This document shows, one piece after another, positions 1 through 9,020 of a stretch of DNA of 34,412 bases. The DNA lies in assembly GCA_905478975.1 (NCBI GenBank), contig CAJQKW010000081.1, forward strand, positions 1 to 34,412. Reading direction: 5' to 3'. Numbering within the stretch: the stretch's first letter is position 1; each line of letters begins with the position of its first letter. The DNA is from an uncultured Pseudomonadales bacterium (lineage in GTDB: Bacteria; Pseudomonadota; Gammaproteobacteria; Pseudomonadales; Porticoccaceae). Made by a program: the position numbers and the translations under genes. The notes beneath the pieces were generated by a model. That model worked only from the letters and a program-made list of their open reading frames with translations. It was not told the origin of the DNA and ran no database searches.

Positions 1-33
1 GCTACAAAGTGAGTTTCCAGTAAAGGTGTTGAT

Positions 34-507
34 GTGTCTTTAGATGAAAAATTTATGGGTCGTGCCATGGCGCTTGCGGAACAGGCAGCGGCAGTGGGCG
101 AGGTGCCGGTTGGTGCCCTAGTCGTCAAAGACGGGCTGGTGATTGGCGAGGGCTACAACCAGCCCATTACCAGCTGTGATCCCACTGGCCATGCGGAAAT
201 TATTGCCATGCGCAATGCCGCCACAGCACTGGGCAACTATCGCCTCAGTGGCTGCGATCTCTATGTCACCATCGAACCCTGCACCATGTGCGTGGGCGCT
301 ATGGTCCACGCCCGCATAGGCAGAATTATTTTTGGTGCCAAAGAGCCTCGCGCCGGTGCCCTGGAAAGTCAGCTGCGACTGATGGATGAGTCTCATTACA
401 ATCATTCTATCGATTGGCAGGGGGGTGTTTTGGCGGAGCAGTGTGGGGCGCTTATAAGCGGCTTTTTTCGCGCTAAGCGTGCTGCGGGGAAAGCCCCTAA
501 GCCTTAA
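34..507 (+). CDS. tadA: tRNA-specific adenosine deaminase TadA
   Basis: This enzyme converts adenosine to inosine at the wobble position of tRNA (A34 of tRNA-Arg ACG), so one tRNA can read several codons. The 157-aa protein carries the cytidine/deoxycytidylate deaminase fold. The zinc and catalytic motif HAE is at residues 53-55, with E55 as the expected proton shuttle, and PCTMC at 82-86 supplies C83 and C86. Spacing matches E. coli TadA (H57, C87, C90). The start is GTG, with an AAAGGTG ribosome site a few bases upstream. The overlapping ATG at 32 meets a stop after three codons. It faces mltF, and tadA-mltF-purL is the neighbour set known from E. coli. A tandem repeat begins directly after its stop codon. 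Confidence 0.95.
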   Translation: MSLDEKFMGRAMALAEQAAAVGEVPVGALVVKDGLVIGEGYNQPITSCDPTGHAEIIAMRNAATALGNYRLSGCDLYVTIEPCTMCVGAMVHARIGRIIFGAKEPRAGALESQLRLMDESHYNHSIDWQGGVLAEQCGALISGFFRAKRAAGKAPKP

Positions 508-582
508 GGCTCTAAAATCTTAAAGCTAAAGGCTCTTAAGTCTTAAAGCTAAAGGCTCTTAAATCTTAACGCTAAAGGCTCT
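508..582. repeat. 23-bp tandem repeat between tadA and mltF
   Basis: Three consecutive 23-bp units start at 508, 531 and 554, followed by a partial unit (GGCTCT) at 577-582. Units differ at only a few positions and have the form GGCTCT-TAAATCTTAAAG-CTAAA. The array fills the whole gap between the convergent stop codons of tadA and mltF and runs into the mltF stop codon (581-583). It contains several stop triplets, and CTTTAAG-like self-complementary words might form weak hairpins. There is no GC-rich stem typical of a terminator. Confidence 0.9.
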
Positions 583-2056
583 AGAGAGATGAGGGTGCGG
601 AGTCTTCCCATTCACTGTTGGGCTGCTGATCCTCTACATTTTGCAGTTCCAATTGCTGGGATAGTTCGTGCAATTCTAAGTATCTTGTGTAGTAGCGAAT
701 ATTGTCCACATAGATAACCGGCTCATTGCCTCGGGCATAGCCGTACTTTAGCTCTTGGTAATACTGCTTGTTGCTCAGTTTGGGCAAATGCTCTCGCACA
801 TGTTCCCAGAGGTCTGGATTCTGTCCATTGCGCTGGGTAAGAATACGCGCATCTTCCATATGCCCAAAGCCCACATTGTAGGCCGCCAGTGCCAGCAGTG
901 TGCGGTTGGGTTCGTTGATACGATCTGGCAGGCGCGAGCGCAACTTCGACAGATAGGCGGCACCGCCGGTTAAGCTTTGCTGCGGGTCGAGACGATTTTT
1001 TATTTTCATTTCGCGGGCGGTATTCAGGGTCAGCATCATCAAGCCGCGCACACCTGTGGGCGATCGCGCTTTTGGATTCCAATGTGATTCCTGATAGGCG
1101 ACGGCAGCCAATAGGTGCCAATCGAAACCGAACTGCTCGGCAGCCAACTTAAACAACGGCTCATAATTCGGCAGTCTGCTGTCCACCAACTCACCAAAGC
1201 GCTGGGAACCCGCCACAGAGAAATTGTCGGCCTGTTCCAGCAGATCATTTTTTAAGTTGTCCAACTTGCCACTGGCGCTGTAGTCACTGAGAAAGCGATT
1301 GGCTGCCGCCAGTAAGGTGCCGTCGCCATGGCGCGGGAAGGCCCAGGCTACAGATTGGGGGTCGGAAATATCGATAGCGCGACGCACCTGGGGATAGATA
1401 TGTCGGCTCACCAGATAGGCCAGTGAGTCGACCACGGTGTAGTCAATCTCGCGGTCGTGAACCATGCGCATCAGTTCGCTCATTTCACTGCTGCTATCCT
1501 CGCGCCATTTTAGCCCTGGGTACTGGGCGGCCCAGAGGCTGAGTTGTTCACTGTGGGACGAGCTTTTCAGTACCAGCAGGTCGCCGTCGATATCACTGAG
1601 GGAGCGCGGTCGTGCAGAGCCGCGGCGATAGACCAGGTGTTGGGTGACCTGCATATAGGGATCGGTGAATTGCAGTAACTTGCTGCGGCTGGCGTTGACA
1701 GTAATATTGGCGGCGGCGAAATTGCCTTCGGGACCGCCTACAGAGAGTAATAGAGCGTGGAGCGTTGGTTTTGATTGCACCACCAGCTCGACATCGAGGC
1801 TATCGGCAAAGGCCTTGGCAAGCAGGTACTCAAGGCCACTTTTGCCTCTGCCGTCTTCATAGTAGGTGGTGGGGCCAGCGACGGTGAGCATGTGCAATGT
1901 GCCGCTTAGCTGCACCTGTTGCAGGTCGCTGATGCGCGCGCTGCTGCTAAAATACAGGGCAAGTAAGAGCCCGATAAAAGCCAAAATGATGCGCTTGCCA
2001 GTGCGTCTTGCGCTGACAGGAAATCGGGTTAAAAGCTTTTTCAAAAGTCCGAGCAA
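581..2056 (-). CDS. mltF: Membrane-bound lytic murein transglycosylase F
   Basis: It cleaves the MurNAc-GlcNAc glycosidic bond of peptidoglycan, forming 1,6-anhydro ends. The 491-aa protein has a basic N-terminus and one hydrophobic segment at about 21-39. A periplasmic solute-binding (SBP_bac_3-like) domain follows at about 50-270, then an SLT transglycosylase domain at about 290-430. The catalytic glutamate is E323 in YQESHW, and the SLT signature G-V-R-G-L-M is at 335-340. E. coli MltF has the same two-domain plan. No in-frame ATG exists before residue 56, so the likely start is TTG at 2056, preceded by GGAGAG five bases upstream. The acidic, proline-containing tail is variable. Transcribed divergently from purL. 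The N-terminus may serve as an uncleaved anchor or a signal peptide. Confidence 0.93.
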   Translation of the reverse strand: MLGLLKKLLTRFPVSARRTGKRIILAFIGLLLALYFSSSARISDLQQVQLSGTLHMLTVAGPTTYYEDGRGKSGLEYLLAKAFADSLDVELVVQSKPTLHALLLSVGGPEGNFAAANITVNASRSKLLQFTDPYMQVTQHLVYRRGSARPRSLSDIDGDLLVLKSSSHSEQLSLWAAQYPGLKWREDSSSEMSELMRMVHDREIDYTVVDSLAYLVSRHIYPQVRRAIDISDPQSVAWAFPRHGDGTLLAAANRFLSDYSASGKLDNLKNDLLEQADNFSVAGSQRFGELVDSRLPNYEPLFKLAAEQFGFDWHLLAAVAYQESHWNPKARSPTGVRGLMMLTLNTAREMKIKNRLDPQQSLTGGAAYLSKLRSRLPDRINEPNRTLLALAAYNVGFGHMEDARILTQRNGQNPDLWEHVREHLPKLSNKQYYQELKYGYARGNEPVIYVDNIRYYTRYLELHELSQQLELQNVEDQQPNSEWEDSAPSSL

Positions 2057-2080
2057 ATGTGCTCTCCAAAAGATCCCTAG

Positions 2081-2119
2081 ACTGCTGCTCTAAACTACTG
2101 CTCAAAAAGGCTGCTCAAC
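2081..2119. repeat. Degenerate 13-bp tandem repeat upstream of mltF
   Basis: Three consecutive 13-bp units can be read at 2081, 2094 and 2107: ACTGCTGCTCTAA, ACTACTGCTCAAA and AAGGCTGCTCAAC. They share a CTGCTC core. The array lies just upstream of the mltF start, within the 216-bp divergent mltF/purL region. It is more degenerate than the other arrays in this window. Confidence 0.55.
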
Positions 2120-2176
2120 ATGGCTGTTAGAGCATTACAGATGATAATCACTGCAAAATGACTGTCGCTGAAAGAA

Positions 2177-2204
2177 TTGTACAGGCTTTACTCAATTCTA
2201 TCTG
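2177..2204 (+). promoter_or_regulatory. Possible purL promoter
   Basis: TTGTAC at 2177-2182 and TATCTG at 2199-2204 are separated by 16 bases, a modest sigma70-like pair about 70 bp before the purL start. A second -10-like hexamer, TAGAAT, lies at 2226-2231 without a clear -35. This is inference from weak matches. Confidence 0.3.
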
Positions 2205-2272
2205 CCTACCAACAGATTTTTCAGCTAGAATGACGCGCTTTCTCATTCGAAAGTTTTGCGAGCACTGCCTCT

Positions 2273-5200
2273 ATGATGATCCTCACCGGCGCACCTTCTC
2301 TGTCTGCGTTTAGACGTAAAAAACTTCTTTCAACACTACAGCAAAAAGTGCCCTCTACGGTTTCAGTTTACGCCGAATATGTGCATTTCGCCGAACTGAC
2401 TCAGCCGCTCTCTACGAGTGGGGTGGAAACACTGCAGGCACTGCTGACCTATGGTCCGCGAGAAGAGAAAACTGCCACCAAAGGACAGTTGATTTTAGCG
2501 GTACCTAGACCTGGGACTATTTCTCCCTGGTCGAGCAAGGCGACGGATATAGCCCATAACTGCGGCCTCGATCAGGTTGTCAGAGTCGAACGTGGCACGG
2601 CGTATTATGTTCAGGGGCAAGAGCATTTCACTGAGCAGCAACTGGCCGATCTGGGTGCCGAGCTGCATGACCGTATGGTTGAGTCAGTGCTACATGAGCT
2701 ACAGCAGGCCGAAGTGTTATTTAGTCATCACAAACCAGCGCCGGTCGCGACTGTCGATACTCTGGGCGGTGGAGTTGATGCACTGCGAAAAGCCAATGTC
2801 GAGCTGGGTCTGGCACTGGCCGAGGACGAGATAGAGTATCTGGTGGAGAGCTTTGAGGGGCTTAAACGCAACCCCACTGACGTCGAGCTAATGATGTTTG
2901 CTCAAGCCAACTCCGAGCACTGCCGTCATAAAATTTTTAATGCCAGCTGGACCCTCGACGGTGAAGACCAAGAACATTCCCTGTTTGGCATGATTCGCAA
3001 TACCTACAAGGTCAATGGCGAAAATGTTCTCTCGGCTTACTCAGATAACGCCGCGGTAGTGGTGGGCACCGAGGGTGGTCGTTTCTACCCAGATCCGGCG
3101 ACCAAGCTCTATGGCTACAGCCAAGAGCCCGTGCATCTACTGATGAAAGTGGAAACCCATAATCACCCAACCGCTATCTCTCCCTATGCTGGTGCGGGTA
3201 CTGGTTCCGGCGGCGAGATTCGCGATGAAGGGGCCGTGGGTCGCGGCTCGAAACCGAAAGTGGGACTGGTGGGCTTTAGCGTCTCCAATCTCAATATTCC
3301 CAACTACAAGCAGTCTTGGGAGGAAGAGTATGGCAAGCCGGAGCGCATTGTCTCGGCACTGCACATTATGCTCGAGGGACCAATTGGTGGCGCTGCCTTT
3401 AACAATGAATTTGGCCGCCCCAATATCTGCGGCTATATGCGCAGCTTTGAAGTGGATTTTGACAACCAGCGTCGCGGCTATCACAAGCCGATTATGATCG
3501 CCGGGGGTTACGGCAATATCCGCGCCGACCATGTCGACAAACCTGAATTTAAACCCGGCGCACAGTTGATCGTGCTCGGTGGCCCGGCTATGTTGATTGG
3601 TCTCGGGGGTGGTGCGGCATCGTCCATGGCCACCGGCTCCAGCTCGGCGGATCTGGACTTTGCCTCAGTGCAACGCATGAACCCAGAAGTGGAACGCCGC
3701 TGCCAGGAAGTCATCGATCAGTGCTGGCAGCAGGGTGATAACAACCCCATAGCCTTTATTCACGATGTCGGCGCAGGCGGTCTCTCCAATGCTCTGCCCG
3801 AACTGGTCAAAGATGGCGGCACTGGCGGTCATTTTCAGCTGCGAAAAGTGCCCAATGATGAGCCCGGTATGGCACCAGTGGCAATCTGGTGCAATGAAGC
3901 ACAGGAACGCTATGTGCTGGCCATTGAACCTCGTGACCTGACGCGCTTTTTGGAAATCTGTCACCGAGAGCGCTGCCCAGTAGCTGTAGTCGGTGAAGCG
4001 GTTGAAGATAAAACCATTACTGTCAGCGACAGCTACTTCAAAAATGATCCCGTAGATCTGCCCATGTCGGTACTCTTTGGCAAGGCGCCAAAGATGCATC
4101 GCATTGCCGAACGTGACCAGGCTGAAGGCAAGCCTTTCGCTACCGATAATTTAAATATTGAAGACGCCGTATTCCAAGTGCTGCGTCACCCCACAGTGGC
4201 GAGCAAAAATTATTTGATCACCATTGGCGACCGCACCGTTGGCGGCATGGTTGCTCGCGATCAGATGGTCGGCCCCTGGCAGATTCCGGTGGCTGACTGT
4301 GCTGTGACCACAGTGACTTATGACAGCACTGCCGGTGAAGCCATGGCCATGGGCGAACGCACACCTCTGGCACTGATTAATGCACCGGCTTCAGGACGTA
4401 TGGCGATTGGTGAAGCGATTACCAATATCGCCGCCGCACGCATTGCTCAGATGCAAGATATCAAGCTCTCAGCCAACTGGATGAGCGCCGCCGGTCACCC
4501 CGGCGAAGATGAAAAACTCTATCGCGCAGTGCAAGCAGTGGGTATGGAACTCTGCCCGGCTCTGGGAATTACTATTCCGGTGGGCAAGGACTCTATGTCC
4601 ATGCGCACCACCTGGACTGATGGCGATAAAGACAAGGCGGTAACTTCGCCTATGTCACTGATCATTACCGCCTTCTCGCCAGTTCTCGATGTGCGTAAAA
4701 CGGTAACCCCACAGCTGCGTACCGACGCCGGCGAAACCCAGCTACTGTTGCTCGATCTGGGTGCCGGCGCCATGCGTATGGGCGGCTCGATTCTCGCTCA
4801 AGTGAATCAGCAGATGGGTGATACAGCGCCGGATTTAGACAATCCGGCACTGTTGAAAAACTTTTTTGATGCTATGCAGCTCTCCCTTGAGCAGGGCGAT
4901 ATTCTCGCCTATCACGATCGCTCTGATGGCGGTCTGCTGGCCACTCTGGTTGAAATGTCCTTTGCCGGACACGTAGGTATCTCTGTAGATGTCTTTGGTC
5001 TCGGCGACGACCCCATTGCCGCGCTGTTTAATGAAGAGCTGGGCGCCGTGATTCAGGTCTCCGCCGAGCGCACCAATGCAGTGGCAGAGCGCTTTAGTGA
5101 TGCCGGTGTCGATGTGCATCTGCTGGGTGGTTTAAACAGTCATCAAACTGTCGAGATTATCAATAAAAAGCTGCCATTGTTTAAGCGCCTGCGGGTTGAT

Positions 5201-6145
5201 TTGCTGCGCACCTGGACCGAGACCTCCTACCGTATGGCGGCACTGCGTGACAATGCCGACTGCGCCCTGGAAGAGTTCAATAATATTGCCAGCGACGACC
5301 CTGGTCTGTCGGTGAATCTCAGTTACGATCCCAGTGACGATATAGCCGCACCCTATATTAATTCCGGTGTTCGGCCTGCCGTGGCGATTCTGCGGGAGCA
5401 GGGGGTTAACAGTCATCTGGAAATGGCCGCGGCATTTGATCGCGCTGGGTTCGATGCAGTGGATGTGCATATGAGTGATCTGCTGGCTGGTCGTCGGGTG
5501 CTCAGTGACTTTGGCGGCGTGATTGCCTGTGGTGGTTTCTCCTACGGTGATGTCTTGGGTGCTGGCGAAGGCTGGGCCAAGACCGTGCTGTTTAATGAAC
5601 AGATTCGCGATCAGTTCCAGAGCTTCTTTCAGCGTTCCGACAGCTTTAGTCTCGGCGTCTGTAATGGCTGTCAGATGCTCAGTAATCTCAAGACATTGAT
5701 TCCCGGTGCTGAACTCTGGCCGCGCTTTGTACGTAACCATTCCGAGCAATTTGAAGCGCGCTTCTCGCTGGTACGGGTTGAAGAGTCGCCCTCTATATTC
5801 TTGCAGGGTATGGCCGGATCGCATATGCCGATTGCCATTTCCCACGGCGAGGGTCGCGCTGAGTTCTCGTCGCAAAAAGCTATGGATCGATTGCTTTCAA
5901 GCAATCAAGTGGCGATGCGTTTCCTCAATAATCATGGCGAGGTTGCATCCAGTTACCCGGCCAATCCCAATGGTTCGCCAGAGGGTATTACTGGTGTTTC
6001 GAGTAGCGACGGTCGCGCCACATTGATGATGCCGCATCCAGAGCGGGTCTATCGCACGGTGCAGAATTCCTGGCATCCGGATGATTGGGGTGAAGATGGT
6101 GCCTGGATGAGGATTTTCAGGAACGCACGAAAGTTTGTCGATTAA
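2273..6145 (+). CDS. purL: Phosphoribosylformylglycinamidine synthase (FGAM synthase, large single-chain type)
   Basis: It performs the fourth step of purine synthesis: FGAR + glutamine + ATP give FGAM. The 1290-aa length is that of the fused enterobacterial/eukaryotic type (E. coli 1295 aa). Domains in order are a PurS-like N-terminal part, a linker, two AIRS-type ATP-binding halves (conserved [12 protein letters not shown] stretch near residue 290) and a C-terminal class I glutamine amidotransferase domain. Its catalytic triad is C1130 (GVCNGCQ), H1255 and E1257 (PHPER). The first codon could equally be the adjacent ATG at 2276; there is no strong ribosome site for either. It diverges from mltF and is followed by the DUF5062-like gene in the same direction. 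The frame is intact. Confidence 0.97.
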   Translation: MMILTGAPSLSAFRRKKLLSTLQQKVPSTVSVYAEYVHFAELTQPLSTSGVETLQALLTYGPREEKTATKGQLILAVPRPGTISPWSSKATDIAHNCGLDQVVRVERGTAYYVQGQEHFTEQQLADLGAELHDRMVESVLHELQQAEVLFSHHKPAPVATVDTLGGGVDALRKANVELGLALAEDEIEYLVESFEGLKRNPTDVELMMFAQANSEHCRHKIFNASWTLDGEDQEHSLFGMIRNTYKVNGENVLSAYSDNAAVVVGTEGGRFYPDPATKLYGYSQEPVHLLMKVETHNHPTAISPYAGAGTGSGGEIRDEGAVGRGSKPKVGLVGFSVSNLNIPNYKQSWEEEYGKPERIVSALHIMLEGPIGGAAFNNEFGRPNICGYMRSFEVDFDNQRRGYHKPIMIAGGYGNIRADHVDKPEFKPGAQLIVLGGPAMLIGLGGGAASSMATGSSSADLDFASVQRMNPEVERRCQEVIDQCWQQGDNNPIAFIHDVGAGGLSNALPELVKDGGTGGHFQLRKVPNDEPGMAPVAIWCNEAQERYVLAIEPRDLTRFLEICHRERCPVAVVGEAVEDKTITVSDSYFKNDPVDLPMSVLFGKAPKMHRIAERDQAEGKPFATDNLNIEDAVFQVLRHPTVASKNYLITIGDRTVGGMVARDQMVGPWQIPVADCAVTTVTYDSTAGEAMAMGERTPLALINAPASGRMAIGEAITNIAAARIAQMQDIKLSANWMSAAGHPGEDEKLYRAVQAVGMELCPALGITIPVGKDSMSMRTTWTDGDKDKAVTSPMSLIITAFSPVLDVRKTVTPQLRTDAGETQLLLLDLGAGAMRMGGSILAQVNQQMGDTAPDLDNPALLKNFFDAMQLSLEQGDILAYHDRSDGGLLATLVEMSFAGHVGISVDVFGLGDDPIAALFNEELGAVIQVSAERTNAVAERFSDAGVDVHLLGGLNSHQTVEIINKKLPLFKRLRVDLLRTWTETSYRMAALRDNADCALEEFNNIASDDPGLSVNLSYDPSDDIAAPYINSGVRPAVAILREQGVNSHLEMAAAFDRAGFDAVDVHMSDLLAGRRVLSDFGGVIACGGFSYGDVLGAGEGWAKTVLFNEQIRDQFQSFFQRSDSFSLGVCNGCQMLSNLKTLIPGAELWPRFVRNHSEQFEARFSLVRVEESPSIFLQGMAGSHMPIAISHGEGRAEFSSQKAMDRLLSSNQVAMRFLNNHGEVASSYPANPNGSPEGITGVSSSDGRATLMMPHPERVYRTVQNSWHPDDWGEDGAWMRIFRNARKFVD

Positions 6146-6223
6146 AGACGCGAGCGAACTAAACTATTAGGCCTAATTAGATCAAGCCGATTAGACCAAA
6201 TCAAATAGCCCGGAGGCTGTGCC

Positions 6224-6487
6224 ATGTCAAAGCTACCCAATGAAGCAGAGTTATTTAAGAAGGCACTCCAGGTTGGCGCTGTGTATGCCAAAAAGCGCGC
6301 CTATGGCGAGATTGAAGAGACTGATTCGGTAAAGCTGAAGGTTGAGTTTATCTACAAGGTGTTGGTGGAAGATAAGCTGATTCAGCCGTTGGCGAAAGAG
6401 AATATTAGTGATCCGAATATGCGCCATAAGCTGGCGCTGTGGTTGTCGCGGCAGTTGCCGGAGGGGCATGCACTGTTGAAAGAATGA
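6224..6487 (+). CDS. Small DUF5062-like protein of unknown function
   Basis: This 87-aa, lysine-rich soluble protein has no signal peptide or membrane segment. The pattern K-x-K-V-E-F-I-Y, then L-V-x-D-K-L-I-Q-P-L, then H-K-L-A-L-W-L-S-x-Q-L-P resembles the DUF5062 family of gammaproteobacteria, as I recall it. The function is not known and I assign none. A good ribosome site (GGAGG at 6212-6216, seven bases before the ATG) supports translation. It lies 78 bp after purL on the same strand and could be co-transcribed. It is followed by the long inverted repeat at 6547-6697, which may end the transcript. Confidence 0.8.
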   Translation: MSKLPNEAELFKKALQVGAVYAKKRAYGEIEETDSVKLKVEFIYKVLVEDKLIQPLAKENISDPNMRHKLALWLSRQLPEGHALLKE

Positions 6488-6546
6488 CTGCATGGGGCTG
6501 TTCTTTGGTCATCCCGGCCAAGGGATCTCTTGGTTGGGCGCGGGCA

Positions 6547-6697
6547 AAGCCATGCAGACCCTTTGCGATCGGCCCCATAAGTTTGTTATTTTCAGCGTTC
6601 GCGCAACTCGCTATCGCTCAAACAGGGCGCTCTCTTAATCTGAAAAGAACAAACTTATAAGCGGGCCCTGATTGATCGCAAAGGGTCTGCATGGCTT
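6547..6697. repeat. Long interrupted inverted repeat (MITE-like or large hairpin)
   Basis: The outer arms 6547-6570 and 6674-6697 are perfect 24-bp inverted copies. The inner arms 6577-6595 and 6640-6658 match over 19 bp with one mismatch. Short unpaired stretches (6571-6576 and 6659-6673) separate inner from outer arms, and 6596-6639 forms the central loop. As RNA this would be a hairpin of about 43 base pairs. No open reading frame inside is credible, and no target duplication is evident at the ends. It could be a non-autonomous mobile element, a repeat family member, or a terminator/processing structure between the DUF5062-like gene and rnpB. Confidence 0.85.
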
Positions 6698-6842
6698 CGC
6701 TGGGAGATAGAGGGTGCTGATGGTGGATGTCTCCGCTAGGCTCTAGATAACCGGGCGCAGTGCCTTCGCGACTACAGTGCTCTATGGCCATTCGAAATGG
6801 CTGTCCAACAACCAACAAACCCCCATAACAGACCAATAGCTG

Positions 6843-6851
6843 TGCTATTAT
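6843..6851 (+). promoter_or_regulatory. Extended -10 promoter of rnpB
   Basis: TGC followed by TATTAT (6846-6851) is a good extended -10 element. The distance to the expected RNase P RNA 5' end (about 6858) is seven bases, right for a start site. The -35 position (6823-6828) does not match consensus, as is common for extended -10 promoters. Confidence 0.65.
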
Positions 6852-6857
6852 CCCGCC

Positions 6858-7240
<383 letters not shown>

Positions 7241-7261
7241 AATTTTACATAGACGATCCAC

Positions 7262-7299
7262 TCGGATTATCTATTCGATTTAGATATATAAAAATCCGA
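7262..7299. repeat. Nested AT-rich hairpin after rnpB
   Basis: TCGGATT (7262-7268) pairs with AATCCGA (7293-7299), and inside it ATCTA (7269-7273) pairs with TAGAT (7281-7285). A seven-base bulge lies on the 3' side. It is the first of three hairpins in the 374-bp gap between rnpB and mraZ and might act in rnpB 3' end formation. Confidence 0.5.
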
Positions 7300-7329
7300 A
7301 ATCAGTCACAATTATTCTTAAAACCTCGC

Positions 7330-7360
7330 AAAGCTAGAAGTTACATTAACTTCTAGCTTT
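7330..7360. terminator. Perfect 14-bp stem hairpin between rnpB and mraZ
   Basis: AAAGCTAGAAGTTA (7330-7343) and its exact complement (7347-7360) are separated by only three bases (CAT). The stem is AT-rich and is followed by AGATATATGTTTTATATT, not a clean T-run. It is therefore either a weak terminator of rnpB or another structural/binding element. The structure is certain from sequence; the terminator role is inference. Confidence 0.5.
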
Positions 7361-7400
7361 AGATATATGTTTTATATTGTGAAATATATTAGCCCCTCTG

Positions 7401-7436
7401 AGTTCCTTATCACAAACCGGTGATATTGCCGGAACT
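7401..7436. repeat. Two-level hairpin upstream of the dcw promoter
   Basis: AGTTCC (7401-7406) pairs with GGAACT (7431-7436), and within it TATCAC (7408-7413) pairs with GTGATA (7420-7425). It lies about 40 bp before the candidate -35 of mraZ. This could be a protein-binding palindrome or part of a terminator zone. Confidence 0.5.
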
Positions 7437-7473
7437 TACTGATTTTATTCACTTTTTCACCCCTCACTGAGCC

Positions 7474-7502
7474 TTGACTTTAACCCTAGCTGTGAATAGT
7501 GT
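7474..7502 (+). promoter_or_regulatory. Candidate promoter of the dcw operon
   Basis: TTGACT at 7474-7479 is a close match to the -35 consensus. The matching -10 is unclear: TAGTGT (7497-7502) at 17-bp spacing or AATAGT (7495-7500) at 15 bp. Its position just before the MraZ-type repeats fits a repressed mraZ promoter. Confidence 0.45.
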
Positions 7503-7509
7503 ACACATA

Positions 7510-7539
7510 TGGGTAAAAGTGGCAAAAAGTGGCGAATAT
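7510..7539 (+). promoter_or_regulatory. MraZ operator: three 10-bp direct repeats
   Basis: Three tandem 10-bp units start at 7510, 7520 and 7530: TGGGTAAAAG, TGGCAAAAAG and TGGCGAATAT. They keep TGG at 10-bp spacing with A-rich spacers. MraZ is known to bind a series of TGGG-type direct repeats spaced one helical turn apart, just upstream of its own gene. The array lies 75 bp before mraZ and downstream of the candidate promoter, as expected for autorepression. Confidence 0.8.
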
Positions 7540-7614
7540 AGGTTCCTATATCAATAAAAAACGATAAAGGGCCAGGCCAGTTAAGAAATTCAGAAGGCTT
7601 TAAAGGGGTGGTAA

Positions 7615-8082
7615 GTGTTTAAGGGTAGCGATCCAATCAATATGGATACTAAGGGCCGGATGGCAATTCCGACTCGCTACCGTCCCCTGCTCGACGAACT
7701 CTGCGCTGGTGATCTGGTTATCACCATCGACATGAAGTCTACCTGCTTAATGCTATCACCACTGCCTGAATGGAAAAAATTCGAAGAAAAAGTCGCCGCC
7801 TTGCCTGCTCTCGATGAGCTCGCCGAGATGTTGAGTCGTTTTGTTGTCGGCCAAGCCAAAGACCTTCAGGTCGATGGCAGTGGCCGTATTCTGATTCCGC
7901 CCGAGTTGCGCGGCTATGCACAGTTGGAGAAAAAATTGGTATTGGTTGGCCGCAGTCAGCGTCTTGAAATCTGGTCTGAAGAGAACTGGAACACTGAGCG
8001 TGAAAAGTCTCAGGCAACTTACCGCAGCATGCTTCTCGACCGAGACAATATGTCGGATGCATTGAAGAATCTCTCTTGGTAG
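7615..8082 (+). CDS. mraZ: Transcriptional regulator MraZ
   Basis: MraZ is a DNA-binding protein of the AbrB/SpoVT fold, encoded first in the dcw cluster, and represses that operon. The 155-aa protein has two repeats of the fold. Their hallmark D-x-x-x-R segments are DTKGRMAIP near residue 12 and DGSGRILIP near residue 87. The first codon is GTG, with AAAGGGG seven bases upstream and no better start nearby. The gene ends eight bases before rsmH. The three 10-bp direct repeats at 7510-7539 are its probable target. RsmH has been reported to antagonise MraZ in E. coli, and the two genes are adjacent here. Confidence 0.96.
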   Translation: MFKGSDPINMDTKGRMAIPTRYRPLLDELCAGDLVITIDMKSTCLMLSPLPEWKKFEEKVAALPALDELAEMLSRFVVGQAKDLQVDGSGRILIPPELRGYAQLEKKLVLVGRSQRLEIWSEENWNTEREKSQATYRSMLLDRDNMSDALKNLSW

Positions 8083-8090
8083 AGGTTCCT

Positions 8091-9020
8091 GTGAATGACA
8101 TTGAAAAGCCCGAGCACACTAGCGTCCTGCTGTATGAGGCAATAGATGCAGTGGTGACGGATCCGGATGGCTTTTATATCGACGGCACCTTTGGCCGCGG
8201 CGGACACACCGCGGAGTTGCTCTCAAGATTATCTGAGCACGGCAGGGTACTAGCTATTGATAAAGACCCTCAGGCGATTGCTGCGGGTCGAGAACGTTTT
8301 GCTGACGACAGTCGCTTAACCATTGTCCACGGTTCTTTTGCCGATATGGGTGAATGGCTTGAAGGTCGTGAGGTTACAGGAGTATTGCTCGATCTGGGCG
8401 TCTCCTCACCGCAGTTGGATCAGGCGGAGCGCGGGTTTAGTTTTATGCGTGATGGGCCATTAGATATGCGCATGGATACCAGCTCTGGATTGTCAGCGGC
8501 GGAGTGGATTGCCACTGCAGCTGAAAAGGATATTGCTCAGGTGATCAAAGAGTTTGGCGAAGAGCGATTTGCCAAGCGTATGGCCGCTGCTGTAGTTCGC
8601 GAGCGCGAGGTGGCACCGATCACGCGAACTGTGCCGTTGGCGAAAATATTGGCTGATGCACATCCAGCCTGGGAGCGGGGCAGACATCCGGCAACCAAGG
8701 CGTTTCAGGCGATCAGAATTTTTATCAACCGCGAGCTGGATGATTTGGTGGCGCTGTTGGAGCAGGTAATAGATTTATTGAAGATCGATGGTCGTTTGGT
8801 GGTTATTAGCTTCCATTCACTGGAAGACCGCAAGGTTAAGCGCTTTATTCGCGATCAGGAGCGCGGCATCAAACTGCCGAAAAACCTCCCGGTTCGAGAT
8901 GTAGAGCGCGGTGTTCGATTAAAGAAAATGGGCAAGGCGATTAAGCCTGAGGCCATCGAAGTAGGCGGCAATGTACGCTCGCGCAGCGCGGTAATGCGTG
9001 TTGCCGCGCGTGTTGCATGA
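8091..9020 (+). CDS. rsmH: 16S rRNA m4C1402 methyltransferase RsmH
   Basis: It methylates N4 of C1402 in the 16S rRNA decoding centre using S-adenosylmethionine. With a GTG start at 8091 the protein is 309 aa (E. coli 313). The AdoMet-binding segment DGTFGRGGHT is at residues 31-40, and LLDLGVSSPQLD, typical of MraW/RsmH, is near 102-113. A longer frame beginning at TTG 8076 would overlap mraZ. The GTG at 8091 is preferred because AGAGG lies six bases before it and the protein then begins like its homologues. Its stop overlaps the ftsL start by four bases (ATGA), so translation is probably coupled. Confidence 0.95.
   Translation: MNDIEKPEHTSVLLYEAIDAVVTDPDGFYIDGTFGRGGHTAELLSRLSEHGRVLAIDKDPQAIAAGRERFADDSRLTIVHGSFADMGEWLEGREVTGVLLDLGVSSPQLDQAERGFSFMRDGPLDMRMDTSSGLSAAEWIATAAEKDIAQVIKEFGEERFAKRMAAAVVREREVAPITRTVPLAKILADAHPAWERGRHPATKAFQAIRIFINRELDDLVALLEQVIDLLKIDGRLVVISFHSLEDRKVKRFIRDQERGIKLPKNLPVRDVERGVRLKKMGKAIKPEAIEVGGNVRSRSAVMRVAARVA

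Noticed and set aside
508-582. CRISPR-like array
   Set aside because: The 23-bp units are directly adjacent with no unique spacers, and no cas genes are present. The other arrays in the window were excluded likewise.
2240-2260. PurR-box-like sequence before purL (CGAAAGTTTTGCGAG region)
   Set aside because: Only about ten of sixteen positions match the E. coli PurR consensus and the central CG step is missing.
5132-5875. Long minus-strand frame (247 codons) opposite purL
   Set aside because: Shadow of a conserved gene. Similar antisense frames opposite ftsA (22140-22676), ftsZ (23456-24160) and secA (28445-29182) were rejected for the same reason.
6439-6660. A 73-codon plus-strand frame overlapping the end of the DUF5062-like gene
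   Set aside because: It overlaps a better gene in another frame and runs into the long inverted repeat; its composition does not look like a protein.
8076-8090. Upstream TTG start for rsmH
   Set aside because: It would overlap the mraZ end; GTG 8091 has the better-placed ribosome site and a family-like N-terminus.
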